From positions 23,450 through 87,449 of the forward strand of contig JAKQCT010000055.1 of assembly GCA_029559035.1 (NCBI GenBank): a DNA stretch of 64,000 nt, in the 5' to 3' direction. Both the position numbers and the translations under genes were made by a program. Shown piece after piece: positions 42,830 through 50,736 of this stretch; the stretch's first letter is position 1, and each line of letters starts with the position of its first letter. The DNA is from Acidobacteriota bacterium (GTDB taxonomy: Bacteria; Acidobacteriota; UBA4820). The notes under the pieces were generated by a model that searched no databases, had not been told where the DNA came from, and saw nothing but the letters and a program-made list of their open reading frames with translations.

Positions 42830-44113
42830 TTATTCCTCCCGGGTCCCGGCGTCGGTCCGGGTGGTGTCGTCGGCTCCGTCTTCGGACCTGTGCTTCCTGA
42901 ACCTGTCCCAGAACTTCTTTTTCGGCTTCTTGTCCGGGTCGGCGTCATCCTCTTCAAGGGCATCTTCCTTCCGCCCGGACTTCTTCTCGGTTTTTGCCGG
43001 AGCACCTGCTTCCGTGGAAGAACCCGGACCTTCGTCAACGACGGTTATTGCCGGTTCCTGTGATTTTCCGAGCGCCGCGTCCACTTTTTTCTGGATCTCA
43101 AGGGCGTCTTCGTTGGCGGGATCGATTATCTTGACGACGTTGAGGTAGATCTGGGCGTCGGCGTACCTTTTCTCCTCGTAGAGGAAAGAAGCCAGGTTGG
43201 TGCAGTACCTTACGTTATGGGAGTCGAGCCGGAAAGCCTTCTGCGCTTCGCCGATCGCGTCCTGCCTCCTGCCGAGGAACCAGTAGGCTCCGCCGAGGTT
43301 AGAATGGGCGTTGGGATAGCCAGGCTGAAGGGCGACGGCTTTCTCGAGGACATCCTTGGCCTCGGCATATTTCTTCTGATGGAGCAGGACCGCGCCCAGG
43401 TTGTTGTACGCCTCGAAGCGTTCGGGAGCGAGAGCGATGGAGCGCTTGAACAGGGACTCGGCGCTGGCGAGATCGTTCCTGTTGAAGGATTCGATCCCCT
43501 GGTTGAAAAGGTCCTGGGCCGGGTCGGTTCCCGCCGGGAGCGTCACGGCGCTGTAGGAATGGCCTGGAGCCTGCTTAGGCTCGGGTCCCGGAGGAGCCGA
43601 AGAAGACACCTCTCCTTGAGCGTTCGCCGGGACCGCTGCGGGAGAGGCCAGGTCGAAGGCGCCTTTCGCGTAATTTCCCTTCGTTACGAGAAGCAGAGGG
43701 TACGGCTTGGCTTCCCTGAATGGAGAGGGAAGCTGCTGCCCGAGGGCCGCCGCTTCCTGCCTGCTCCTGAAAAGGCCGGCGCAGACCCTGACGCAAGTGC
43801 GGGAGTCGATGACGCGCTTGATAAGTATTATCGGTTCCGAAGTGACCTCTTCGAGAGAGGCGGCCCTGGCTTCGAGATCGCTTTCCTCGCATACCAGAAG
43901 GGCCTGGGTGGTCCATACTTCTTTTTCGTCCCTGCGGACCATCTCCCTGAATTTGACGAACGCTTCTTCCAGCCGGCCTTCCCGCGCGAGGTTTCGCGCT
44001 TCCTCCTGGACCGCCGCGTCGAAAAGAGCCGCGGCGTTTCGTTCCTGGGACGCAGGGGCGATCGTCATGAGAAGTATGAAAAGCGTCGCCAAAACAAGCA
44101 GGTTTTTTTTCAC
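42830..44113 (-). CDS. Secreted TPR protein with SPOR-like module
   Basis: 427 residues from a GTG with GGGAGG upstream. Reading further back only continues antisense to the divergent ABC gene. Signal peptide (LLVLATLFILLMTIAPAS). Residues about 45-165 form a module with ALLVCEESD and TCVRVCAGLFRSRQEA, also found in the protein at 47820. Three to four TPRs follow (about 205-325: AYNNLGAVLLHQKKYAEAKD, AHSNLGGAYWFLGRRQDAIG). The C-terminus is charged and disordered. Probably a periplasmic scaffold linked to the neighbouring ABC exporters. Confidence 0.8.
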   Translation of the reverse strand: MKKNLLVLATLFILLMTIAPASQERNAAALFDAAVQEEARNLAREGRLEEAFVKFREMVRRDEKEVWTTQALLVCEESDLEARAASLEEVTSEPIILIKRVIDSRTCVRVCAGLFRSRQEAAALGQQLPSPFREAKPYPLLLVTKGNYAKGAFDLASPAAVPANAQGEVSSSAPPGPEPKQAPGHSYSAVTLPAGTDPAQDLFNQGIESFNRNDLASAESLFKRSIALAPERFEAYNNLGAVLLHQKKYAEAKDVLEKAVALQPGYPNAHSNLGGAYWFLGRRQDAIGEAQKAFRLDSHNVRYCTNLASFLYEEKRYADAQIYLNVVKIIDPANEDALEIQKKVDAALGKSQEPAITVVDEGPGSSTEAGAPAKTEKKSGRKEDALEEDDADPDKKPKKKFWDRFRKHRSEDGADDTTRTDAGTREE

Positions 44114-44148
44114 AGCGGCACCTCCCGCGTCAATTTTATCATTAAACA

Positions 44149-44177
44149 TTGATATTAAAAATATCGTATCATATAGC
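44149..44177 (+). promoter_or_regulatory. Promoter of the second ABC operon
   Basis: TTGATA (44149-44154) and TATAGC (44172-44177) with 17-base spacing in an AT-rich 81-bp divergent gap; GGAGG and ATG follow at 44184-44197. Confidence 0.6.
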
Positions 44178-44194
44178 TTTAATTGGAGGATCTC

Positions 44195-45112
44195 ATGAAT
44201 GCCCTTGAATACAGAGAGGTAGAGAAATACTTTGGAGAAACCAGAGCGGTGGACGGAGTTTCCTTTTCCGTAGAAGGGGACCAGATATTCGGTCTTCTGG
44301 GACCCAACGGAGCGGGAAAGACCAGCCTGATCAGGACCACCATGGGGATCTACCTTCCCGACAGGGGTTCGGTCTCGATATTCGGGAGGGGTCTGAAAGA
44401 ATTGGGAGACGGCGACCTCGGTTACCTGCCGGAGGAAAGGGGCCTGTACCCGAAGATGAAATGCGCCGACCTGCTGATCTTCTTCCTCGAGCTGAAAGGG
44501 GTGGCCGCCAAGGCGGCGCGCAAGAAAGCCTTCGAAAGCCTGGAGAAGGTCGGGCTGGGCGAATATTCCGCCAGGAAAGTCGAGGAGCTCTCGAAGGGAA
44601 TGCAGCAGAAGGTCCAGCTCCTTACCGCGATAAACCATTCTCCACGGCTCGCGATACTCGACGAGCCTTTTTCGGGGCTGGATCCCGTCAACGTGGAGCT
44701 TTTCAAGGAGATAATCAAGGACGCGAAGGCGCAGGGCATGACGATAGTCCTTTCTTCCCACCAGATGGAGCTCGTGGAACAGCTCTGCAACAACATCGCG
44801 CTGATAAACAAGGGAAAGATTGTGCTCATGGGGGATGTCGGAGAGATAAGGAAGCAGTACGGCGAAAAGGAGATCCATTTGGAATTCGGCGGCCTGATGC
44901 CGGAGGCGGACCTCTCCGAATTCACCGAATGGGAGAGAAGGGAGGCGAACAGCATGACCCTTTGCCTCAAGGACGGGATCAACCCGAGAGCCGTCCTTGA
45001 CCGCGTCTGGGCCTCCGGCGGCGAGGTCGTGAGGTTCGAATCCGCCAAGGCGTCGCTGCACGAGATATTCGTAAGGGTGGTCAGAGAGGGCGAGGTCAGA
45101 AATGAAAACTAA
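44195..45112 (+). CDS. ABC transporter ATP-binding protein (NatA-like)
   Basis: 305 residues from the ATG seven bases after TTGGAGG. Walker A GPNGAGKTS, signature LSKGMQQKV, Walker B LAILDEPFSGLD and LSSHQMELVEQLC are intact. The C-terminal about 85 residues form the DUF4162-type extension of Na+/drug exporters. The last 11 bases overlap the permease gene, so the two are one unit. Cargo unknown; NatAB-type sodium export is one option. Confidence 0.92.
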   Translation: MNALEYREVEKYFGETRAVDGVSFSVEGDQIFGLLGPNGAGKTSLIRTTMGIYLPDRGSVSIFGRGLKELGDGDLGYLPEERGLYPKMKCADLLIFFLELKGVAAKAARKKAFESLEKVGLGEYSARKVEELSKGMQQKVQLLTAINHSPRLAILDEPFSGLDPVNVELFKEIIKDAKAQGMTIVLSSHQMELVEQLCNNIALINKGKIVLMGDVGEIRKQYGEKEIHLEFGGLMPEADLSEFTEWERREANSMTLCLKDGINPRAVLDRVWASGGEVVRFESAKASLHEIFVRVVREGEVRNEN

Positions 45113-46382
45113 CAGGATAATCTGCGTCGTCAAGAGAGAGTTCAAAGACAGGGTGATGAAAAAATCGTTCATAATCCTGACTCTTCTCACTCCGTTTCTT
45201 TTCGGGGCACTTATGATCGTGCCCTCCCTCCTCTGGATGGTGAAAAGCGAAAAGGTCAACAGGATCCAGGTCTACGACGCCACCGGCTTCATGTACCAGG
45301 GGCTTATGGAGAACCTCCCGAAGCCCGATGAAAAGGACCCCAAGAACGACGGGTTCGTTTCAGAGGTGATCTTCTCTGAGATCGGGGACGAAAAACAGCT
45401 CGACAGGATCATCAAGTCCGCTTCTGAAAGCAAGAGCGAAACGGACGGCGTCCTGGAGATAAGGAGCGATGACAACAACGAGATCGTATGCACTTTCTTC
45501 GGAAGGAACATAAGCAACATCAAGCTTGTGAACACGCTCGAAAGAACTCTCAACAGGGTACTTCTCAAGAGCCAGCTCAAGAAGAACAACATCTCGGACG
45601 AGGTCGCGAAAGATTTATCCAAGAGGGTGGACATAAAGGCCGTGAAGCTGGAATCGGGCGGAAAGAAGAAGGAGAGCTCGTTCCTTAAGGAGTACCTGAA
45701 GGCGGCCATGATAACGATGCTTCTCTACATGCTCATCTTCGGGTACGGGCAGACCCTGATGCGGGGCGTGATGGAGGAAAAGACCAGCAGGGTGGTGGAG
45801 GTCCTCCTCTCATCCCTCAAGCCCTCGGAGCTTCTTCTCGGAAAGGTCGTCGGCATAGCCTCCGTGGGATTGCTGCAGTACCTGATCTGGATGCTGTGCG
45901 GGGCGGGCCTCTTTCTCGCGAACCCCTTCAATTTCACAGCCACCATGGACCGTTCCCTGGTAAAACCCGAGGACCTCATCCTGTTCGTAGTCTTTTTCGG
46001 CCTGGGCTTCTTCTTCTACGCGTCCATTTTCGCGGCGTTCGGGGCTATATGCTCGACCGACCAGGAGACGCAGCAGCTCATAATGCCGATAGTGATGATC
46101 CTGATAATGCCCATGCTCATCCTCGGACTCATCCTCCAGAACCCCCACGCGGGGTGGGTCGTGGCGCTTTCGCTGATCCCTCTTTTCAGCCCGACGCTGA
46201 TGATGACCAGGATAGCCGTGGTTTCCGTCCCGCTCTGGGAGATCATCGCCAGCATAGCGTTTCTGGTCCTCGGCATATGGTTCATGTCATGGGCCGGAGG
46301 GAAGATCTACAGGATAGGGATCCTCATGACGGGGAAAAGGCCGAACCTCATCGAGGTTTTCAAGTGGCTTAAGGCGTCCTGA
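45102..46382 (+). CDS. ABC-2 permease, NatB-like
   Basis: 426 residues. One N-terminal helix (FIILTLLTPFLFGALMIVPS), a large extracytoplasmic domain (about 45-195), then five to six helices with RGVMEEKTSRVVEVLLSSLK, the motif that typifies NatB/COG1668 permeases, and SPTLMMTRIAV before the last helices. It works with the ATPase encoded upstream. The following lipoprotein gene begins one base after its stop. Confidence 0.9.
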   Translation: MKTNRIICVVKREFKDRVMKKSFIILTLLTPFLFGALMIVPSLLWMVKSEKVNRIQVYDATGFMYQGLMENLPKPDEKDPKNDGFVSEVIFSEIGDEKQLDRIIKSASESKSETDGVLEIRSDDNNEIVCTFFGRNISNIKLVNTLERTLNRVLLKSQLKKNNISDEVAKDLSKRVDIKAVKLESGGKKKESSFLKEYLKAAMITMLLYMLIFGYGQTLMRGVMEEKTSRVVEVLLSSLKPSELLLGKVVGIASVGLLQYLIWMLCGAGLFLANPFNFTATMDRSLVKPEDLILFVVFFGLGFFFYASIFAAFGAICSTDQETQQLIMPIVMILIMPMLILGLILQNPHAGWVVALSLIPLFSPTLMMTRIAVVSVPLWEIIASIAFLVLGIWFMSWAGGKIYRIGILMTGKRPNLIEVFKWLKAS

Positions 46383-46383
46383 G

Positions 46384-47682
46384 ATGACGACCCCGAAGAA
46401 CTTCCCGGCAGCGGGCCCGCTGAGTTCGGTTTTCATTGCCGCTTCGCTCGCACTGCTCGTATCCTGCGGAAAACCGTCCGAAGTGGTCGTCGAGACCAGC
46501 GGATGCGGGAACGCTTTCATAGCCGACCACGGAGGGAAAGGGCACTACCTTTTCGTGTCGAAATCCAGGGATGCCCTCGTTTTCTCGAAAACGCCTTCTC
46601 AAGGCGAAACGGAGAAGGCGGTCAGCGAGCACCTTGAAGGGAAAGCATCGCCCGGCGGGAACTTCAGGGGGGCGAGGCCGCTTTCGGGAGCCTTGGACCT
46701 CTGCTACATCAGGGACGGAAAATGCGCGACACTTCTCGAAAACTTCGTCTCTTTCGACCCTCTTCGAGCGAGAGGGCTCATGGAGTCTTCGCCGGAAGCC
46801 CTCGCCTCGGGAGATCAGAACCTGGGGAAGATAGGGCTGCTCCTCCCGCTTTACAAGGCCGGAGTGTCGAACCCGGACTGGGCGGTTTTCAATCCCGGGG
46901 ACAGGAGGCTCCGTACTCTCGGAGGCCCCGGCATGCCGGCATCTATCGTTCCGGAAAAGCTCATCTGCGACGGGACCGCGCCGCTTTACAGGGGGGAAAG
47001 GCAGTCGGCGAAGATTTCCCCTTCGTGGCCGGTGGTTGCCACTCTCTCCAGGGAAGGCAGGATGGTCCTGTTCACCTGGCCTGAAGGAAAGCTGCTGCAC
47101 GAGGCTTCCGGGGTTTTTTGCTTCTGTTTCCACCCGATGTTGAAAACCATCTATTTCGGGTCCGGGCAAGGAGTGAGCGCCCTCGCATGGGAAAAACAGG
47201 GCAGAGAGAAAGTGAAAAGGCTTTCAGGCGTTCCGGCGAGGATGATAAGGGTCTCTTCCCGAGGAAGCTACCTTTTCACGATGGCGACGGGCGGAAGGCC
47301 GCGCCCGGCGATAATCGCGCTCACGCAGGCGGGAAATTACAGGGACGAGCCCCTGGAACTGGGGAAGAGGTACGGGGAAGCCGCCGACTGGGTGTGGCTT
47401 GACGACCGCCGCCTGATGCTTATATTCGATAAGCCTTCCGCCGATTACTGGGAGCTCGACGTCCGCAAGGGGGAGTATTACGAAACCGCTCTCGGCAGCG
47501 AACCGGGAGATGTCAGAGTCGTCGCCGCCAACACTTCTCCCTCTGTCGCCCGATCGGAAAAGGACGCAAGGGGAGCCGCCCGCGAGGGAAGGATAGAATG
47601 GCTCGAACCTGTCAGCGTAAAGTTCGAGCCCCTTGAAGGCGTTCCGTCGGGATCCAGGATCGTTTCTGACTTCGGGAGATGA
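46384..47682 (+). CDS. Unknown lipoprotein, probable beta-propeller
   Basis: 432 residues with a lipobox (LALLVSCGK, Cys28). The mature part has blade-like strands (GHYLFVSKSRDALVFSK, ILSREGRMVLFTW-like, SSRGSYLFTMATGG, DDRRLMLIFDKP), suggesting a seven-bladed fold without enzyme motifs. ATG one base after the permease stop, so it is the third gene of that operon and may help the exporter at the membrane surface. No named family recognised. Confidence 0.65.
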   Translation: MTTPKNFPAAGPLSSVFIAASLALLVSCGKPSEVVVETSGCGNAFIADHGGKGHYLFVSKSRDALVFSKTPSQGETEKAVSEHLEGKASPGGNFRGARPLSGALDLCYIRDGKCATLLENFVSFDPLRARGLMESSPEALASGDQNLGKIGLLLPLYKAGVSNPDWAVFNPGDRRLRTLGGPGMPASIVPEKLICDGTAPLYRGERQSAKISPSWPVVATLSREGRMVLFTWPEGKLLHEASGVFCFCFHPMLKTIYFGSGQGVSALAWEKQGREKVKRLSGVPARMIRVSSRGSYLFTMATGGRPRPAIIALTQAGNYRDEPLELGKRYGEAADWVWLDDRRLMLIFDKPSADYWELDVRKGEYYETALGSEPGDVRVVAANTSPSVARSEKDARGAAREGRIEWLEPVSVKFEPLEGVPSGSRIVSDFGR

Positions 47683-47772
47683 GAAAGGCATATCCCTGAT
47701 TCACCTGGGGTTGAGAGCCCGGGATCCTTTAATTTCCGCTTGTTCGTGAAGCTCCGGATGCCCGTCATCTAT

Positions 47773-47801
47773 TGACAGAACCGGGAAGTCATAGGAAAAT
47801 C
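47773..47801 (+). promoter_or_regulatory. Possible promoter before the DUF4388 gene
   Basis: Perfect TTGACA at 47773-47778 and a weak AAAATC 17 bases on, 20 bases before the start codon. Confidence 0.35.
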
Positions 47802-47819
47802 TAAGCGAAGGGGTACAAG

Positions 47820-49631
47820 ATGGTCAAAGGCGTCCGGACGATAAAATACGGTGAAGTGATACCCATAATCGGAGAGATCTTCAGGGAAGGCGAAACGGGC
47901 ACCCTCCTCTTTCAGAACGAGCCTGCGGCCAAATACCTTTACTTTCAGAGCGGCCAGGTCATTTTCGCCGCGTCCAACGCCCCCGAGGACAAGTTCACGC
48001 AGATCCTTCTCGAAGAAGGAAAGCTGAAGGAAGAGCAGCTGGACATGGCGATGCAGAAAAAAGGAAGCAAGACCATCGCCAAGACGTTGACGGAGCTCGG
48101 CTTCATATCTTCCCAGGACCTGCTGGCGTCGCTCATCTCCCAGGTTTACAGGATCGCGGGCTCGGTCGTCCTCTGGAACGAAGGAAGCGCTAGTTTCAAG
48201 CCCGACGTCCTTCCTCAGGGCGTCGCCAAGCTTCCGCTCTCGACCCAGAGGCTCGTCCTGGACCTCGCCCTAAAGGTGGAAAACAGGGCCTGGGCGCTCC
48301 AGATGGTCGGGGGGACGGACAAGGTCATCACCATAAACAAGGCCGAGATGGATGTCGCCCTCGGGCTTCCGCTCGTACCGGAAGAAGAGAAGGTCATAAG
48401 GTCCTGCGGAGGCAGCAAGAACATCGAAGAGATCGCGACGGGAGCGGGGGTCGATACCTTCAAGACCGTGAAGCTGCTCATCGGCCTTCATGTCCTGGGA
48501 TTGGCCCATCCGAAAAGGGGAGTCGAATCTTTGACGGGACAGGCTGCTCCGGGCGTCCATCCCCACGAGGACAAGCATCTCGACCTATCCTTCCTCGAGC
48601 AGGCCCTTCCCGACAGGCAGGAACATTCCTCGCCGTTCGAACTCGCTTCCCCTCCCGCGCCCGCGCAGGAACCGCCGGCACCCGCTGTCAGCCAGTATCC
48701 CCCGCTCGAGTTCAATCCCGGGAAAATCGATGAACCGGTGACAGCTCCCGAGCCCGTACCCGAACCTGAACCGGCGCCGGAACCGCCAAGGGAAGTCGTA
48801 CAGCAGCCGCTTTTCCAGCCGACGTTCCTCCCCGCCGAGGAGAGAAGGATCGGAGACATAAGCGAAACGAACGAACCGCGGGTGACCCTCACTCCGCCGA
48901 ACCCCCTGCCGAAAAGAGCACCGAGGCACCTCAAGTTCTTCCTCGGACTGGGCGCCAGCGTTATCGTGATAACCGTCCTGGCTTTGGCCTATTTTTATCT
49001 CTTCGCGGGCAAGGAAGAACACCTTCCTCCTCCGCAGCCGCCGAAAGCAATCCCGAAGAAGGCCGACAAGAACGTTCCTGCTCAGAAGGCGTCCGAGACC
49101 GGAGTGAAACCGGCTGAGCAGAAACCTGCGGCCGGACAACCTGAAGGGGCAGACAAGCCGGTCCAGGCGGTTGCCCCGGGAAAGACCGAAGTCGCCGTTG
49201 TTACCCTGCCGCCCAAGGAACCCGCGAAGGTCGAAGAGAAAAAACCTGAACCTCCGCCCGTGAAGGAGCCTGAAAAGCCGGCTGTCGCTCCGGAGCAGCC
49301 TTCCTCCGATCCCTCGGCTTGCATGACAAAAGGCGATTATGACGGGGCCGCGGCAGGCTTTAAAAGGATCTACTCCCAGAAGAAGGGCGGATACACCATC
49401 GCTCTCATGATCGCCTGCGAAAAAGATACGATCCGCAAGAGCATCGAGGGCGCGGGCGCCGGCAACGAAATTATAATCTTCCCGCACAACTTCAAGGGGC
49501 GGGGGTGTTTCCGGGTGATCTGGGGCTGGTACGCGACGAAGGGCGAAGCCGAATCCGCTTTCGCGAAGCTTCCTTCGATGTTCCGGGATTCCGGTGCGAG
49601 GATCGTACCGTTCGAATCCATGAAACCCTGA
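47820..49631 (+). CDS. DUF4388 protein with membrane helix and SPOR-like end
   Basis: 603 residues. The N-terminal PatA-like DUF4388 domain (about 8-230) begins with FREGETGTLLFQN, KYLYFQSGQVIFAAS and EDKFTQILLEEGKL. A Pro-rich linker, one membrane helix (about 370-392) and a second Pro/Glu/Lys-rich linker follow. The C-terminal about 100 residues (IALMIACEKD, RGCFRVIWGWYATKGEA) resemble the module of the TPR protein at 42830. The topology suggests a cytoplasmic signalling domain joined to a periplasmic SPOR-like domain. It starts a run with the NYN and sigma-factor genes. Confidence 0.8.
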   Translation: MVKGVRTIKYGEVIPIIGEIFREGETGTLLFQNEPAAKYLYFQSGQVIFAASNAPEDKFTQILLEEGKLKEEQLDMAMQKKGSKTIAKTLTELGFISSQDLLASLISQVYRIAGSVVLWNEGSASFKPDVLPQGVAKLPLSTQRLVLDLALKVENRAWALQMVGGTDKVITINKAEMDVALGLPLVPEEEKVIRSCGGSKNIEEIATGAGVDTFKTVKLLIGLHVLGLAHPKRGVESLTGQAAPGVHPHEDKHLDLSFLEQALPDRQEHSSPFELASPPAPAQEPPAPAVSQYPPLEFNPGKIDEPVTAPEPVPEPEPAPEPPREVVQQPLFQPTFLPAEERRIGDISETNEPRVTLTPPNPLPKRAPRHLKFFLGLGASVIVITVLALAYFYLFAGKEEHLPPPQPPKAIPKKADKNVPAQKASETGVKPAEQKPAAGQPEGADKPVQAVAPGKTEVAVVTLPPKEPAKVEEKKPEPPPVKEPEKPAVAPEQPSSDPSACMTKGDYDGAAAGFKRIYSQKKGGYTIALMIACEKDTIRKSIEGAGAGNEIIIFPHNFKGRGCFRVIWGWYATKGEAESAFAKLPSMFRDSGARIVPFESMKP

Positions 49632-49643
49632 ACCCGGGGGGAC

Positions 49644-50066
49644 ATGCGTTTTTATATCGACGGCAACAACATGGCAGGCGCTGTCTTCGGGACACGCGGC
49701 GGCGAGGCCCCGAGAGAGAGGATCTTTCTTTTCCTCCAGGGCAGGAGGCTTCCGAAGGAGACGACGATCGTTTTCGACGGCCCGCCGTTCAGGACCGAGG
49801 TGACCGGAGGCCGGATCAGGATGATCTTTTCAGGGAACAGGAGCGCGGACGAGCTGATCCTTTCCAAGCTGACGAAGGGCGACGTCGTGGTGACCAACGA
49901 CAACGAACTCGGTTCAAGGGCGAGGGTCAGGTCAGCCTCGGCGATGTCCGTGAAGGACTTCATGGTTAAGATCGAGCCGAAAGAGGTGAACAGGGAGAAA
50001 CCCGCGAGGGAGGAAGACATAGAAGGCTGGATGAAGGTCTTTTCGGAGCCGGAAGATGGCGGTTGA
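49644..50066 (+). CDS. YacP-like NYN-domain RNase
   Basis: 140 residues. PIN/NYN acidic residues appear in FYIDGNNMAG, TIVFDGPP, RSADELI and VVVTNDNELGSRAR, the order seen in YacP/Rae1-type ribonucleases. These can cleave mRNA, in Bacillus at the ribosome. Shorter than Bacillus YacP (about 170). Twelve bases after the DUF4388 gene; its end overlaps the sigma-factor gene by 11 bases. Confidence 0.85.
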   Translation: MRFYIDGNNMAGAVFGTRGGEAPRERIFLFLQGRRLPKETTIVFDGPPFRTEVTGGRIRMIFSGNRSADELILSKLTKGDVVVTNDNELGSRARVRSASAMSVKDFMVKIEPKEVNREKPAREEDIEGWMKVFSEPEDGG

Positions 50067-50640
50067 AAACCCCGAGTGGGCAAGCGAGGAGTTCGTCCGG
50101 AGGCTCCAGAAAGGCGACAAGAAGGCCTTCGAAGAGCTTCTTCACCGGTTCGGCCCGAGGCTTCTCAATTTCGGCATGAAAATGTGCAGGGAAAGGGAGG
50201 ACGCCCTCGATGTTTTCCAGGATACTCTCGAGAAGGCGTATACATCACTATCTCAACTGAAGGAACCCGCGGCTCTCAAGACCTGGCTCTTCAGGGTCGC
50301 GGCCAACGCCTGCCTGATGAAGAGAAGAAAGCCCGCATCCGCGCCCGAAGAGGTCTCTCTTGATGAGGTCGAACCCGGCAAAGAAGCGCCCGCGGCCGAA
50401 GGGTCATTGGAGTCACTGCCGGAGAGGTTCGTGGAGAACTCCGAGCTGAGGGACAAGCTAAGGGAAGCAATTCTTTCGGTCCCGGAAAGCCACAGGGCCG
50501 TTCTCATTCTGAGGGACGTCGAAGGATTCTCCACTGAAGAGACGGCCGATATCACGGGGCTTTCCGGGGACGTTGTCAAGATGAGGCTTATGAGGGCGCG
50601 GATGAAAGTGCGCTCGGCCCTTGCCGGGGCCCTCCGCTGA
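50056..50640 (+). CDS. ECF-type RNA polymerase sigma factor
   Basis: 194 residues. Region 2 (about 13-85) has FEELLHRFGPRLLNFGMKMC, DALDVFQDTLEKAY and LKTWLFRVAANACLMKRRK. Region 4 (about 135-190) has LSVPESHRAVLILRDVEGFS and LSGDVVKMRLMRARMKVR. The linker is acidic and longer than average. No anti-sigma gene lies downstream, so regulation may be by the coupled NYN gene or by a distant factor. The overlap with the NYN gene implies coupled translation. Confidence 0.92.
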   Translation: MAVENPEWASEEFVRRLQKGDKKAFEELLHRFGPRLLNFGMKMCREREDALDVFQDTLEKAYTSLSQLKEPAALKTWLFRVAANACLMKRRKPASAPEEVSLDEVEPGKEAPAAEGSLESLPERFVENSELRDKLREAILSVPESHRAVLILRDVEGFSTEETADITGLSGDVVKMRLMRARMKVRSALAGALR

Positions 50641-50680
50641 ACGATCCCTGGTAAAACTGAAAAAGAACCCTGTTTGTTGT

Positions 50681-50714
50681 TATAATACCCGTTCGCCGCT
50701 CAGTGCCGCGGCAC
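50681..50714 (+). promoter_or_regulatory. Minus-10 box and 12-bp palindrome before M28 gene
   Basis: TATAAT at 50681-50686 with no clear -35, then the perfect palindrome GTGCCGCGGCAC at 50703-50714, about where transcription would start or just after. An operator is possible. AAGGAAGGGA before the ATG is the ribosome site. Confidence 0.45.
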
Positions 50715-50736
50715 TTCAAAAGGAAGGGATCGACAG

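Noticed and set aside
44114..45259. Long 5' extension of the TPR gene reading frame
   Set aside because: It runs antisense across the intact ABC ATPase gene; the GTG at 44113 has a ribosome site and a signal peptide follows, so the extension is a shadow.
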